From Methylobacterium sp. UNC378MF (GTDB lineage Bacteria > Pseudomonadota > Alphaproteobacteria > Rhizobiales > Beijerinckiaceae): 64,000 nucleotides of DNA. Location of the stretch: the NCBI RefSeq assembly GCF_900103195.1, contig NZ_FMWU01000001.1, positions 124,001 through 188,000 of the forward strand, given 5' to 3'. Of the stretch, positions 25,878-33,824 are shown one piece after another. A program made the position numbers and the translations under genes. Under the pieces are notes generated by a model. That model was not told the DNA's origin. It saw nothing but the letters and a program-made list of their open reading frames with translations, and made no database searches. Each line of letters starts with the position of its first letter. The first letter of the stretch is position 1.

Positions 25878-27365
25878 TCAGGGATTGGCCTTGCCGGGCA
25901 GATCCAGCTCGCGGGCCAAGCCGTCGAGCCGCGCCACCGCCTCGCCGTTGGCGGCCAGGGCCATCCGGGCGCGGTCGAGGGCTTTGACCGCCTGATCGCG
26001 CTCGCCCAGAGCGCTGTAGGAGCGCACGAGGCGCAGCCAATCGTCCGGCGTGCCGCCCCGCGCGGCGAGGCGCCGGTCGAGCCCGTCGACCATGCCGCGG
26101 ATCGCAGCCTGCTGCTCCGCCTGCGGCATGGCGCGCATGGCCGCCATCGCGGCGTCCTTCTCGGCCGGCGCGGCCGGTCCGGCCTGTCCCGATTCGGTCG
26201 ACCCGGGCGTTTCGCCCTCGCCGCCGAGGCCGACGGCGCGGGCGCCCTGCTCCACCTGGGCGAGCCCCTGCGGATCACCCGCGAGGGCGACGCGGGCACG
26301 GGCCAGGGCGGAAGCGGCCTGATCGTTCTCGCCGAGGACGACCCGGGACCGGACCAGGCGCAGCCACTCGTCGGGGGTGCCGCCGCCGGCCTTGAGCCGG
26401 GCATCGAGCCCGTCGACCATGCCGCGGATCGCCGCCTGCTGCTCGGCGGGGAGCTTGGGCGCGGCCTGGGGCGTCGCGGGCGGCGGCGGCTCGCCCTTGA
26501 GGCGGGCGAGGCTCTGCTTGACCACGCCGAGCCAGGGCGCGTTCGGCGGGCTGGCGGCGTCGAGTTCGGTGAGCTGGCGGATCGCCTCGCCGGTATCGCC
26601 GGCCTGCTCGGCCGCCCGGGCCAGATAGAAGCGGGGCTTGGGCGCGTTCGGATCCTTGGCCTGCGCCTTCTCGAACAGCGCCTTGGCCTCGGGCGAGACG
26701 GTGCCGTTGCCGGCCGCCGTGAGGGCCTCGGCCTGGTCGGCGAGGAGGTCGGGGGTCTCGCCCTTGATCCGCGCGATGTTCGCGTAGGCGCGCGCGGCAT
26801 CATCGAAGCGGCCGGTGCGCATGTAGACCGGCGCCAGCACCGCCCAGCCGCGAGCATCGTTCGGATCGCGGGCGAGACGCGCCTCGATCTGCCCGACCGC
26901 CTTCATCAGCTCGTCGGCGCCCCCGCGGGCGGCCTGCCGGTCGGCCTCGGTCTGCGCCGGCACCTCGGGCGAGCCGTAGAGGCCGTAGGCGATCAGCGCC
27001 ACGAGGGGGATGGTGGAGAGCGCGAAGGCCGAGGCGGCGCGCCGCCGACGCAGGCGCGGCTCCGCCGGGCGCGCGGCGTCGGCGAGGCCGGTATCCTCGG
27101 CCTCGCGCTGCGCCTCGCGGCTCGCCCGGAGCAGGCGGCGCGCCGCCTCGGCCTTGGCGGTCTCGGCCTCGTCCGGGGCGATCAGGCCGCGCTCCAGGTC
27201 GCGGTCGATCTCGGCGACCTGATCCTCGTAGAACGCCGTCTCGGTGGCGAGCCCGCTGCCGCCGACCTCGCCGGTCGGCACGGCGGCGCGCCGCGACATC
27301 GGCCAGAGCAGGCCGAGGACGGCCGCCGCGGTCATGGCCGCCAGGATGAACCAGATCGCCGTCAT
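25878..27365 (-). CDS. ccmI: Cytochrome c maturation protein CcmI (CycH)
   Basis: Apocytochrome c chaperone with 495 residues from the ATG at 27365 (MTAIWFILAAM). Two N-terminal membrane helices (about 1-20 and 95-115) flank a cytoplasmic loop, and a periplasmic TPR domain follows (from about 140). The C-terminal part contains a striking duplication: residues about 308-362 and 417-471 are roughly 78 percent identical, both beginning EQQAAIRGMVDGLD. A longer frame runs to 27464 without a better start. First gene of the ccmI-E-F-H series. Confidence 0.88.
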   Translation of the reverse strand: MTAIWFILAAMTAAAVLGLLWPMSRRAAVPTGEVGGSGLATETAFYEDQVAEIDRDLERGLIAPDEAETAKAEAARRLLRASREAQREAEDTGLADAARPAEPRLRRRRAASAFALSTIPLVALIAYGLYGSPEVPAQTEADRQAARGGADELMKAVGQIEARLARDPNDARGWAVLAPVYMRTGRFDDAARAYANIARIKGETPDLLADQAEALTAAGNGTVSPEAKALFEKAQAKDPNAPKPRFYLARAAEQAGDTGEAIRQLTELDAASPPNAPWLGVVKQSLARLKGEPPPPATPQAAPKLPAEQQAAIRGMVDGLDARLKAGGGTPDEWLRLVRSRVVLGENDQAASALARARVALAGDPQGLAQVEQGARAVGLGGEGETPGSTESGQAGPAAPAEKDAAMAAMRAMPQAEQQAAIRGMVDGLDRRLAARGGTPDDWLRLVRSYSALGERDQAVKALDRARMALAANGEAVARLDGLARELDLPGKANP

Positions 27366-27547
27366 GGACCCTATCGCCAACGAGCCGGACCGGCCCGCCC
27401 CTCCCCCGGGGAACCGGCAGCGTGACGCCACGACGCCTCCCGACGGCGGCACGGTGTCACGCAACTCTGTTGCGAAGACAAGGGCCTGGGCTCAGCCATG
27501 AGGCCGCGCCCGGCTTCCCGGCCCTGGCGCGGCCGCAGCGCCGAGGC

Positions 27548-28966
27548 TCAGTGGGTCGCGGTGCCGACCGGCAGGTCGCCCGGCACCTCGAGGACCGCCC
27601 GCAATCCGCCCAGCGCCGCCTGCTCCAGGGTGAAGCGCCCCCGGTACAGGGCGGCGAGATCGGCCACGATCGACAGGCCGAGGCCGGAGCCGGGCTTCGA
27701 TTCGTCGAGGCGCCGCCCGCGGCCGAGCACGGCCTGGCGGGCCTCCGGCGGCAGGCCGGGACCGTCATCCTCGATGGCGACGACGAGGTGGGGATAATCG
27801 TTGTTGTTGACCGCCTCGGCCCGGATCGCCACGCGGCCGTGGGCCCATTTCGAGGCGTTGTCGACGAGGTTTCCGACCATCTCCTCGAAATCCTGGCGCT
27901 CGCCGCGGAAGCGCAGGCCGGGGGGCACGTGGACGTCGTAGGCGATGTCCTTGTCCCGGTAGATCTTGCCGAAGGTGCGCACGAGGCCGGCCAAAGCCGG
28001 CTCGACCTCGGTCGAGGTACCCAGCGTGCCTGCGAGCGCCGCGGCGCGGGCCCGGTCGAGGTGGTAATTGACCTGGTCGCGCATGACCGCGGCCTGCTCG
28101 CGGATCTTCTGCGCGAGCTCCTCCGGGGCATCGGAGGCGCCGACCTCGTTGACGATGATCGACAGCGGCGTCTTCAGGGCATGGGCGAGGTTGCCGACCT
28201 GGGTCCGGGCACGCTCCAGGATCTCGCGGTTGGTCTCGATCAGGAGGTTCACCTCGCCGGTGAGCGGGGCGATGTCGCGCGGATAGGTGCCGGTGATGCG
28301 GTCGGCCTCGCCCCGGCGCACGGCGCCCAGAGCCGCACGCATCTTCTTCAGCGGCGCGAGGCCGAACCGGATCTGCAGCAGGGTGGTGATCGCCAGCGAC
28401 AGGCCGAGAAGGCCGAAGGTGATGGTCAGCGAGTTCCGGAACCGGTCGACGTCGTTGACGATCTCGTCGGCGGGTCCCGCGACCCGGACCGTGTAGCGGC
28501 CCTCCTCGCCGAGATCGACGTCGCGCTCCATGATGCGCAGGAGCCGGCCGTCCTGGCCCTTGCCGTAGCCCTGGCGGATCTGCCCGACCCCGACCTTGCC
28601 GTCGGAGTCGGTGGCGGGCGGCAGCGGCACGCCGACGAGGGAGCGGGAGGTCCGCACGTCGCGCGGCTTCGCGTCGGGCTTGCCGACCTGCCAGTACCAG
28701 CCCGACAGGGGCAGATCGAAGCGCGGGTCGCCGAGCGAGAAGGTCCGGCTTTCGGGATCGTTGGGCGAGACGAGGTCGGTGGCGAGGTTGTTGGCGAAGA
28801 CGAGGAGCCGGCTGTCGAAGGCCCGCTCGGTGTTCTCGCGGTAGAGGGTCGTGAGGATCCAGGCCGCGATCAGCAGGATCGCGGAACTCGACAGGAACGC
28901 CGACACGGCGAGCCGCACCGCGATGGAGCGGCGGCGCAGGGAGAAGAGGCCGATGAGGTCGATCAT
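27548..28966 (-). CDS. Two-component sensor histidine kinase (PhoQ/EnvZ-like)
   Basis: Membrane sensor kinase of 472 residues: helix at about 20-42, a periplasmic sensing domain of about 135 residues, helix at about 180-200, HAMP-like linker, then HisKA with His262 in NLAHALKTPLSI, and HATPase with N-box Asn370 (GNLVDNASKW), G1 box EDDGPGLP and G2 box GSGLGLSIV. The polar periplasmic domain resembles PhoQ-type sensors in layout only. It ends the operon PepSY protein - response regulator - PrpF-type protein - kinase, starting 15 bases after the PrpF stop. Confidence 0.9.
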   Translation of the reverse strand: MIDLIGLFSLRRRSIAVRLAVSAFLSSSAILLIAAWILTTLYRENTERAFDSRLLVFANNLATDLVSPNDPESRTFSLGDPRFDLPLSGWYWQVGKPDAKPRDVRTSRSLVGVPLPPATDSDGKVGVGQIRQGYGKGQDGRLLRIMERDVDLGEEGRYTVRVAGPADEIVNDVDRFRNSLTITFGLLGLSLAITTLLQIRFGLAPLKKMRAALGAVRRGEADRITGTYPRDIAPLTGEVNLLIETNREILERARTQVGNLAHALKTPLSIIVNEVGASDAPEELAQKIREQAAVMRDQVNYHLDRARAAALAGTLGTSTEVEPALAGLVRTFGKIYRDKDIAYDVHVPPGLRFRGERQDFEEMVGNLVDNASKWAHGRVAIRAEAVNNNDYPHLVVAIEDDGPGLPPEARQAVLGRGRRLDESKPGSGLGLSIVADLAALYRGRFTLEQAALGGLRAVLEVPGDLPVGTATH

Positions 28967-28981
28967 GGATGCGTCGGTCGC

Positions 28982-30142
28982 TCAGACGGGCGGCGGCGCA
29001 TCGTAGAACACCGCGCCGCGCATCAGCGGGCGCGCCGTGCGGAAGAAGGCGCCGCGCTCGGCCCGCCAGCCGTCGGCCCCGCGGGTCACGGCGGCGTCGG
29101 CGGTGAGGATGCCCGACGGCATGCCGACCCGCAGGGCCGCTTCGGCGGGGCGCGCGGCCTCGTGGACGAGGCTGCCTTCGAGCCGGGCGGCGACCGCGAG
29201 GCACAGGGTGGCGGTGAGCGGCAGCGCCTGATGCGGCACGCCGTTGGAGATGACCCGGGCGGTCAGGTCGATCTCGGCGGCGCGGATCGTGGCGCCGGAG
29301 AGGCTGCCGGAATCCTGCGGCGGCGCCACGAGGCCGACGAAGGGCACGTGGACGACGCGCGCCGCCGCCTCGAGATCGGGCGCGATGCCCATCGCCACGG
29401 AGCCGGCCCGGCGGATCCGCGCCAGCCGGTCGAGGAGGCCTGGCACGGCCTCCAGGGCGGCGGGCAGCTCGGTGCCGGCGAGGCCGAGATCGGCGGCGCG
29501 GACGAACACGCAGGCATTGGCGGCGTCGATCAGCGAGGCCTCGATCGCGCCGAGGCCCGGCACGTCGAGCCACTGACGGACGGCGCCGGTCGGGAGCAGC
29601 CGGCCGGTCGTGGCGCCGCCCGGATCCAGGAAGTCGAGCTGGATCGGCGCGCCCGTGCCGGTGACGCCGGGGATCGCGAGGTCGCCGCGGTAGACGCTGC
29701 GGCCGCCCGCGGCCGCGAAGCCCGCCACGATCAGCTTGCGCGTGTTGGTGTTGAAGATCCGCAGCCGCACCGGGCCGTCCGGGACGTCGACGAGCCCCTC
29801 GTCGACCGCGAACGGCCCCACGGCGGCGAGCATGTTGCCGCAATTGCCCGAGAGGTCGATGCGGCCGTCCCGGACCACGACCTGCACGAAGGTGTAGTCG
29901 ATGTCGGCGTCCGGCCGCGCGGAGCGCTCCACCACGCAGATCTTCGAGACCGACGAGACGCCCCCGCCCATGCCGTTGAGCTGCCGCCCGAACGGGTCGG
30001 GGCTGTCCATGGCGGAGAGGAAGGCCGGTTCCCAGGCGGCGAGATCCCCCGGCACGTCCCGGCGGTGCAGCATCAGCGCCTTGCTGGTGCCGCCGCGCAT
30101 GAAGACGGCCGGCAGCGTGCCGGAACGCGCGGCCGCGCTCAC
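28982..30142 (-). CDS. PrpF-family isomerase (4-oxalomesaconate tautomerase / methylaconitate isomerase type)
   Basis: A two-domain PrpF/diaminopimelate-epimerase-fold protein of 386 residues. Family marks are the opening AVFMRGGTSKALM, the GGGVSSVSKICVV segment, and IDLSGNCGNMLAAVGPFAV, which holds the Cys of the GNCGN signature. Members move a double bond or isomerise tricarboxylates (4-oxalomesaconate, 2-methylaconitate). The start is a GTG at 30142 that overlaps the stop of the response regulator gene, so translation is coupled. No pathway partners (acnD, prpC, gal genes) are near; the gene sits inside a two-component operon. Confidence 0.85.
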   Translation of the reverse strand: MSAAARSGTLPAVFMRGGTSKALMLHRRDVPGDLAAWEPAFLSAMDSPDPFGRQLNGMGGGVSSVSKICVVERSARPDADIDYTFVQVVVRDGRIDLSGNCGNMLAAVGPFAVDEGLVDVPDGPVRLRIFNTNTRKLIVAGFAAAGGRSVYRGDLAIPGVTGTGAPIQLDFLDPGGATTGRLLPTGAVRQWLDVPGLGAIEASLIDAANACVFVRAADLGLAGTELPAALEAVPGLLDRLARIRRAGSVAMGIAPDLEAAARVVHVPFVGLVAPPQDSGSLSGATIRAAEIDLTARVISNGVPHQALPLTATLCLAVAARLEGSLVHEAARPAEAALRVGMPSGILTADAAVTRGADGWRAERGAFFRTARPLMRGAVFYDAPPPV

Positions 30143-30816
30143 ATCCGCGCCGGCGGCTGGTTGGGGTCCACGAGGTAGCCGAGGCCGCGCACGGTCTGGA
30201 TCAGGTCCACCGCGAGCTTCTTGCGCAGGCGGCCCACGAACACCTCGATCGTGTTCGAGTCGCGGTCGAAATCCTGGTCGTAGAGGTGCTCGGTGAGTTC
30301 GGCGCGGGACACGACCCGGCCGGTATGGTGCATCAGGTAGGAGAGCAGCCGGTATTCGTGGCTCGTCAGCTTCACCTGCGCGCCGTCGACGAACACCTTG
30401 CCGGAGCGGGTGTCGAGGGTCACGGGCCCGCAGGCGATCTGGCTGGTGGCATGGCCGGCGGCCCGGCGCAGCAGCGCACGCACCCGGGCCATCAGCTCCT
30501 CCATGTGGAAGGGCTTGGTGACGTAATCGTCGGCGCCGGCATCGAAGCCGTCGACCTTGTCGGACCAGCGGTCGCGGGCGGTGAGGATGATCACCGGGGT
30601 CTTCACGCCGGCCCGGCGCCACTTCTGCAGCACCGTGACGCCGTCGGCCTTGGGCAGGCCCATGTCGAGGATGATGGCGTCGTAGGGCTCGCTCTCGCCG
30701 AGATAGCCGCCCTCCTCGCCATCATAGGCCTTGTCGGCGACGTAGCCCGCCTCCTCCAGCGCGGCCACGACCTGGCGGTTGATGTCCTTGTCATCCTCCA
30801 CGACCAGCAGACGCAC
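30139..30816 (-). CDS. OmpR-family response regulator
   Basis: Transcription regulator of 225 residues. The receiver domain has acidic pocket EDD, phospho-acceptor Asp51 in AIILDMGLP, Thr/Ser in IILTA and Lys101 in VTKPF. The C-terminal winged helix includes LTSHEYRLLSYLMHH and the recognition helix DSNTIEVFVGRLRKKL. It would work with the kinase encoded two genes downstream. It starts 35 bases after the PepSY gene and overlaps the PrpF-type gene by four bases. Confidence 0.92.
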   Translation of the reverse strand: MRLLVVEDDKDINRQVVAALEEAGYVADKAYDGEEGGYLGESEPYDAIILDMGLPKADGVTVLQKWRRAGVKTPVIILTARDRWSDKVDGFDAGADDYVTKPFHMEELMARVRALLRRAAGHATSQIACGPVTLDTRSGKVFVDGAQVKLTSHEYRLLSYLMHHTGRVVSRAELTEHLYDQDFDRDSNTIEVFVGRLRKKLAVDLIQTVRGLGYLVDPNQPPARM

Positions 30817-30851
30817 GGCTCACTCCCCTCAGAAACGGTCTCGGCGCCCGC

Positions 30852-31223
30852 TCAATATTGTCCTGCCACGCTGCCGGTGCGCGCATCGACGATCACGTGC
30901 ACGAAATGCCCGTCCCGGCGCAAGGCGGTGAGCATGTAGACAAGGCCGTCCTCGTGACGGCAGAGGCTCGCCCGCTGGATCTCGGCCCGGGGGATCACCG
31001 TGCGGGCCGCGCGGATCGCCGCCACCGGCGGGATCACCCGCCGCTCGCCGACCTCCTCACGCAGGTCGGCGGGGGACAGGCAGCTCTCGATCCGCGGCGG
31101 CGCCTGGCCGGACACGGCACCCGTCTGGGGGGCCGGCCCGTCGTCGGCCATGGAGCCGAGGCCGCCCGCGGCGAGGGCCGCGGCGGTCAGGCTGATGGCG
31201 ACGAGGGCGATGGCGTAGCGCAT
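30852..31223 (-). CDS. PepSY-domain exported protein
   Basis: A 123-residue protein with an N-terminal export signal (about 1-20, IALVAISLTAAALAAGG). The C-terminal PepSY-like beta hairpin reads YMLTALRRDGHFVHVIVDARTGSVAGQY. Small PepSY proteins often precede PhoPQ-like systems and may modulate a periplasmic sensor or protease. It is the first gene of the operon with the response regulator and kinase. Confidence 0.75.
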   Translation of the reverse strand: MRYAIALVAISLTAAALAAGGLGSMADDGPAPQTGAVSGQAPPRIESCLSPADLREEVGERRVIPPVAAIRAARTVIPRAEIQRASLCRHEDGLVYMLTALRRDGHFVHVIVDARTGSVAGQY

Positions 31224-31420
31224 TGGTCGACGATGTGCGCCCAGGGCACTGAATGCGTCCTGAATACGTAGCCGTGGGTCGCCGCCGTCGGTTGCTGGCG
31301 GCGGGTCGGACGTTCCCTTCGCGGTTGACTCGGTGGCGTACGACATCGTGCCGACACGACGGCCGAGGCGGCGCCCGGTTCCACGCCGCGAGCCGCTTCG
31401 CACAGGCGCGTCGGCCGCGC

Positions 31421-31636
31421 TCACGGCGACGGCGCGGACCCGCAGGCCGCGGCGGCGCGGGCCGGCGGGATGGCCCGGCCGGGGGCCGCCGGCGCGGCCA
31501 ATGCGGCGCCGCCCGACCCGAGGGTCCAGGCCCACCGCCCGAACGCACCGCCCTCGTGGACGGCGACCGTCATCGCCGCGGCCGCCGTCAGGGCCAGCCA
31601 CGCCCGGTCGAGAACCCTGTTCCAGCGCAGGCGCAT
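31421..31636 (-). CDS. Small hypothetical protein at the end of the GTA cluster
   Basis: A 71-residue frame with a possible membrane helix at about 12-30 (AWLALTAAAAMTVAVHEGG). It begins one base after the stop of the preceding membrane protein gene, with GGGAGC as ribosome binding site, which argues for translational coupling. No family recognised. A lysis or envelope role is only a guess from position. Confidence 0.45.
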   Translation of the reverse strand: MRLRWNRVLDRAWLALTAAAAMTVAVHEGGAFGRWAWTLGSGGAALAAPAAPGRAIPPARAAAACGSAPSP

Positions 31637-31637
31637 C

Positions 31638-31997
31638 TCACGCTCCCGTAACCAGCGTCCAGAGGGCCCGCAGAGCGGGCATATGCGCGGCGAGCCACGC
31701 GATCTGGTCCGAGAACCAGTGTGCGACCGCCGCCGCGCCCACGAAGGCGAACATCGTCGCGTGCTTGAGCCGGCGCAGGTAGCGGCGCAGTGCCCGGCGC
31801 TCGAGATGCTCGTCGACCATCTCGTCGAGGGCGGCGAGGCGCGGCTCGGTCTGGCGGGCGAACCACGCGTGCCAGACCGGCGGGAAGCGGATCGTCCGGG
31901 GCCGCCCCCCGAGGGCGACCCCGGGACCGGCCTCCCCTTCGGGGGGCACGACCGCGCCGGGCGAGGACCTGCGGGTTGCGGTGCGAAGGGGCTTCAT
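31638..31997 (-). CDS. Holin-like small membrane protein of the GTA cluster
   Basis: A protein of 119 residues. The N-terminal half is cytoplasmic and basic (ERRALRRYLRRLKHATMF) and the C-terminal half holds one or two hydrophobic segments (FAFVGAAAVAHWFSDQIAWLAA and PALRALWTLVTGA). It lies with the tail lysozyme gene at the late end of the cluster, where GTAs and phages place release functions. The function is inferred from size, topology and position only. The ATG at 31997 is chosen over one at 32030. Confidence 0.5.
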   Translation of the reverse strand: MKPLRTATRRSSPGAVVPPEGEAGPGVALGGRPRTIRFPPVWHAWFARQTEPRLAALDEMVDEHLERRALRRYLRRLKHATMFAFVGAAAVAHWFSDQIAWLAAHMPALRALWTLVTGA

Positions 31998-32048
31998 GGC
32001 GTCGATCCCTGTTGTCCTTCCCCCCTGCACCGCCGGTGCGGTCCGGCG

Positions 32049-32573
32049 TCAGGCCCGGCGCTTGTCGGGCTCCCGCAGCTGCGTCAGCGCCGGGGCGAGG
32101 ACGTTGGCGGCGCTCGCCTGCGGATCGAGGGGCAGCGCCCGGAAGATCCGCGCGGCCACGCCCTCGGGACCGCCCGCCGTCCGCACGACATGCGCCGGGG
32201 CCGTGGCGAGCACGTGCCGGGCGCCGGCCGCCACCACCGCGGCGCCGAGATCGGCGCTGACGGTCCGACCGCGGGCGGTGCCGGCGACGGCGTTCTGGCC
32301 GAACTCGGCCCCGGCGCGGATCGCGGCCTCGACCCGGTCGCGGGTGAGGACCGAGGCGGCCCAGGGCGCGACCCGGGCGACGCCGGCGGTGACGGCGGCG
32401 GCGGCAAGCGGCACGAGGATGGCCGTGACCGGCTGGAGCAGACCGACCAGCCAGTCGCCCCACGGGATCGCGAGGCCCGGAGCCGAATCGGCGGCGCAGG
32501 CCGGATCGGCGAAGGCGGCGAGCGGCAGGCTCGTGCAGGCCAGGGCGAGGCCCGCCCGGATTCGGTGCATCAT
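32049..32573 (-). CDS. Hypothetical exported/membrane protein of the GTA cluster
   Basis: A protein of 174 residues with an N-terminal signal sequence (about 1-27, ALACTSLPLAAFADPACA) and a hydrophobic stretch at about 42-70 (LVGLLQPVTAILVPLAAAAVTAGVA). A long Ala-rich, probably helical region follows. No family recognised. It follows the tail lysozyme gene by 66 bases on the same strand, so it belongs to the late part of the GTA-like operon. Confidence 0.5.
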   Translation of the reverse strand: MMHRIRAGLALACTSLPLAAFADPACAADSAPGLAIPWGDWLVGLLQPVTAILVPLAAAAVTAGVARVAPWAASVLTRDRVEAAIRAGAEFGQNAVAGTARGRTVSADLGAAVVAAGARHVLATAPAHVVRTAGGPEGVAARIFRALPLDPQASAANVLAPALTQLREPDKRRA

Positions 32574-32639
32574 CGTGGATCTCCGTGGCTGTGCGCGCGG
32601 CGGACCCGGCCGGCTCGGGAAGGCGTGGACCGGGGCGGG

Positions 32640-33161
32640 TCAGGACCGCCCCGGTCGCCGGGCCGGTGCCGTCTCGGCGGGGGCGGCCCGGAGGGCTTCG
32701 AGCGCCCGGCGGGCCCAGGCGAGGCGGCGCGCGGCCGCGGCGATCCCGGGCCGCTCGTAGCGCCGCCAGACCGTCTCGGTGGCGGAGGCGAGGGTGGCCG
32801 CCGCCCGCAGGGCGGCGAGGGCCGGCGCCTCGGTGGTGCGCAGCTCAGCGCAGAGATAGCCGTAGCCGGCCTCGGGGTCGGCGGGATCGAGCCCGCGCGC
32901 CCGGCACCACGTCTCCATGGCGACGCGTCGCGGCCCTGTCCACTGAGCGAGCCCCCACCCGCCGCGGGAGCCCGGCACCGCGGGGGCGATCTCTTGGAGC
33001 CGGCGGAACCCGCCGGTCTCGTGGCCGAGATTGCCCAGGAGCCCGGCGGCCTGAACGTCGCTCAGGCCGAGGTCGCGCATCAGCCGCGGGCCGAGGCGAC
33101 GGCAGGCGGCTGCGAAGGGCTCCTGCGCGGCCGGGGCGAGAGGCGGCATGGGCCTGGGCAT
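32640..33161 (-). CDS. Phage tail lysozyme domain protein (endolysin)
   Basis: A glycoside hydrolase-like lysozyme of 173 residues, of the phage-tail-lysozyme type. The catalytic region reads AGLLGNLGHETGGFRRLQE, with Glu after His, then GGWGLAQWTGPRR, both hallmarks. It has no signal peptide, so it would need a holin or incorporation in the particle. It lies with small membrane proteins at the end of the GTA-like cluster, suggesting a role in cell lysis and particle release. Confidence 0.8.
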   Translation of the reverse strand: MPRPMPPLAPAAQEPFAAACRRLGPRLMRDLGLSDVQAAGLLGNLGHETGGFRRLQEIAPAVPGSRGGWGLAQWTGPRRVAMETWCRARGLDPADPEAGYGYLCAELRTTEAPALAALRAAATLASATETVWRRYERPGIAAAARRLAWARRALEALRAAPAETAPARRPGRS

Positions 33162-33241
33162 GGGCGTGCTCCGGAAACTGGCCTCCCCGTCCGCGCCGGG
33201 CTAAGGCGGCCCGCGCCGGGGGCAGCGCCGAAGGGGGAAGC

Positions 33242-33802
33242 GTGGAACGCGGACAGGACCGGCCGCTCGTGTTCATCGGCGACTCGATCACCGCCGCCTG
33301 GGGCGCGGTGCGGGCCGAGACCTTCGCGCGCCACGGCTTCGTCGCCCGGGGCGTGCCGGGGGAGACGAGCGGGCAGATCCGGGCGCGCTTCCTGCGGGAT
33401 GCGGCCGGCGCCCGCGGCGTGCATCTGATGTGCGGGATCAACGACATCGCGGAGATCGGCGGCCCGGTAACGGACCGGGCGATCGCCGGGAACATCATGG
33501 CCATGGGGCGGATGGCCTTCGCGGCCGGGCTGCCGCTCACGATCGGCACCGTGATGCCGAGCGATTTCCGGGGCTGGCGCCCCGAGCTGCGGCCGGTGGC
33601 GCGGATCCGCGCCCTGAACCGGTGGCTGCGCGCCTACTGCGCGGCAGGCCCGGCCCGCCTGGTCGATTACGGTCCGCCGCTGGCCACCGACGAGGGAGCG
33701 CTCCGGCGGGAATTCACCGACGACGGCATCCACCTCAATCGGGCGGGCTACGCGGCCGTGGAGCCGGCGATGCTGCGGGCCCTCGGGGCCGTCCCGGAAT
33801 GA
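33242..33802 (+). CDS. SGNH/GDSL-family esterase inside the GTA cluster
   Basis: Cytoplasmic-type SGNH hydrolase of 186 residues on the strand opposite to the GTA genes. The four blocks are present: I FIGDSITAAWG with the nucleophile Ser, II GVPGETSGQ with Gly, III CGINDIAE with Asn, V DDGIHLNRAG with Asp and His. The start is a GTG at 33242 with GAAGGGGGAA just upstream. The closest family is the platelet-activating-factor acetylhydrolase/rhamnogalacturonan acetylesterase type. It is divergent from the lysozyme gene and convergent with the DUF2793 gene; it may deacetylate a surface polysaccharide, which is inference. Confidence 0.85.
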   Translation: MERGQDRPLVFIGDSITAAWGAVRAETFARHGFVARGVPGETSGQIRARFLRDAAGARGVHLMCGINDIAEIGGPVTDRAIAGNIMAMGRMAFAAGLPLTIGTVMPSDFRGWRPELRPVARIRALNRWLRAYCAAGPARLVDYGPPLATDEGALRREFTDDGIHLNRAGYAAVEPAMLRALGAVPE

Positions 33803-33824
33803 CCGCGGCCGCGGGATCGGGCGC

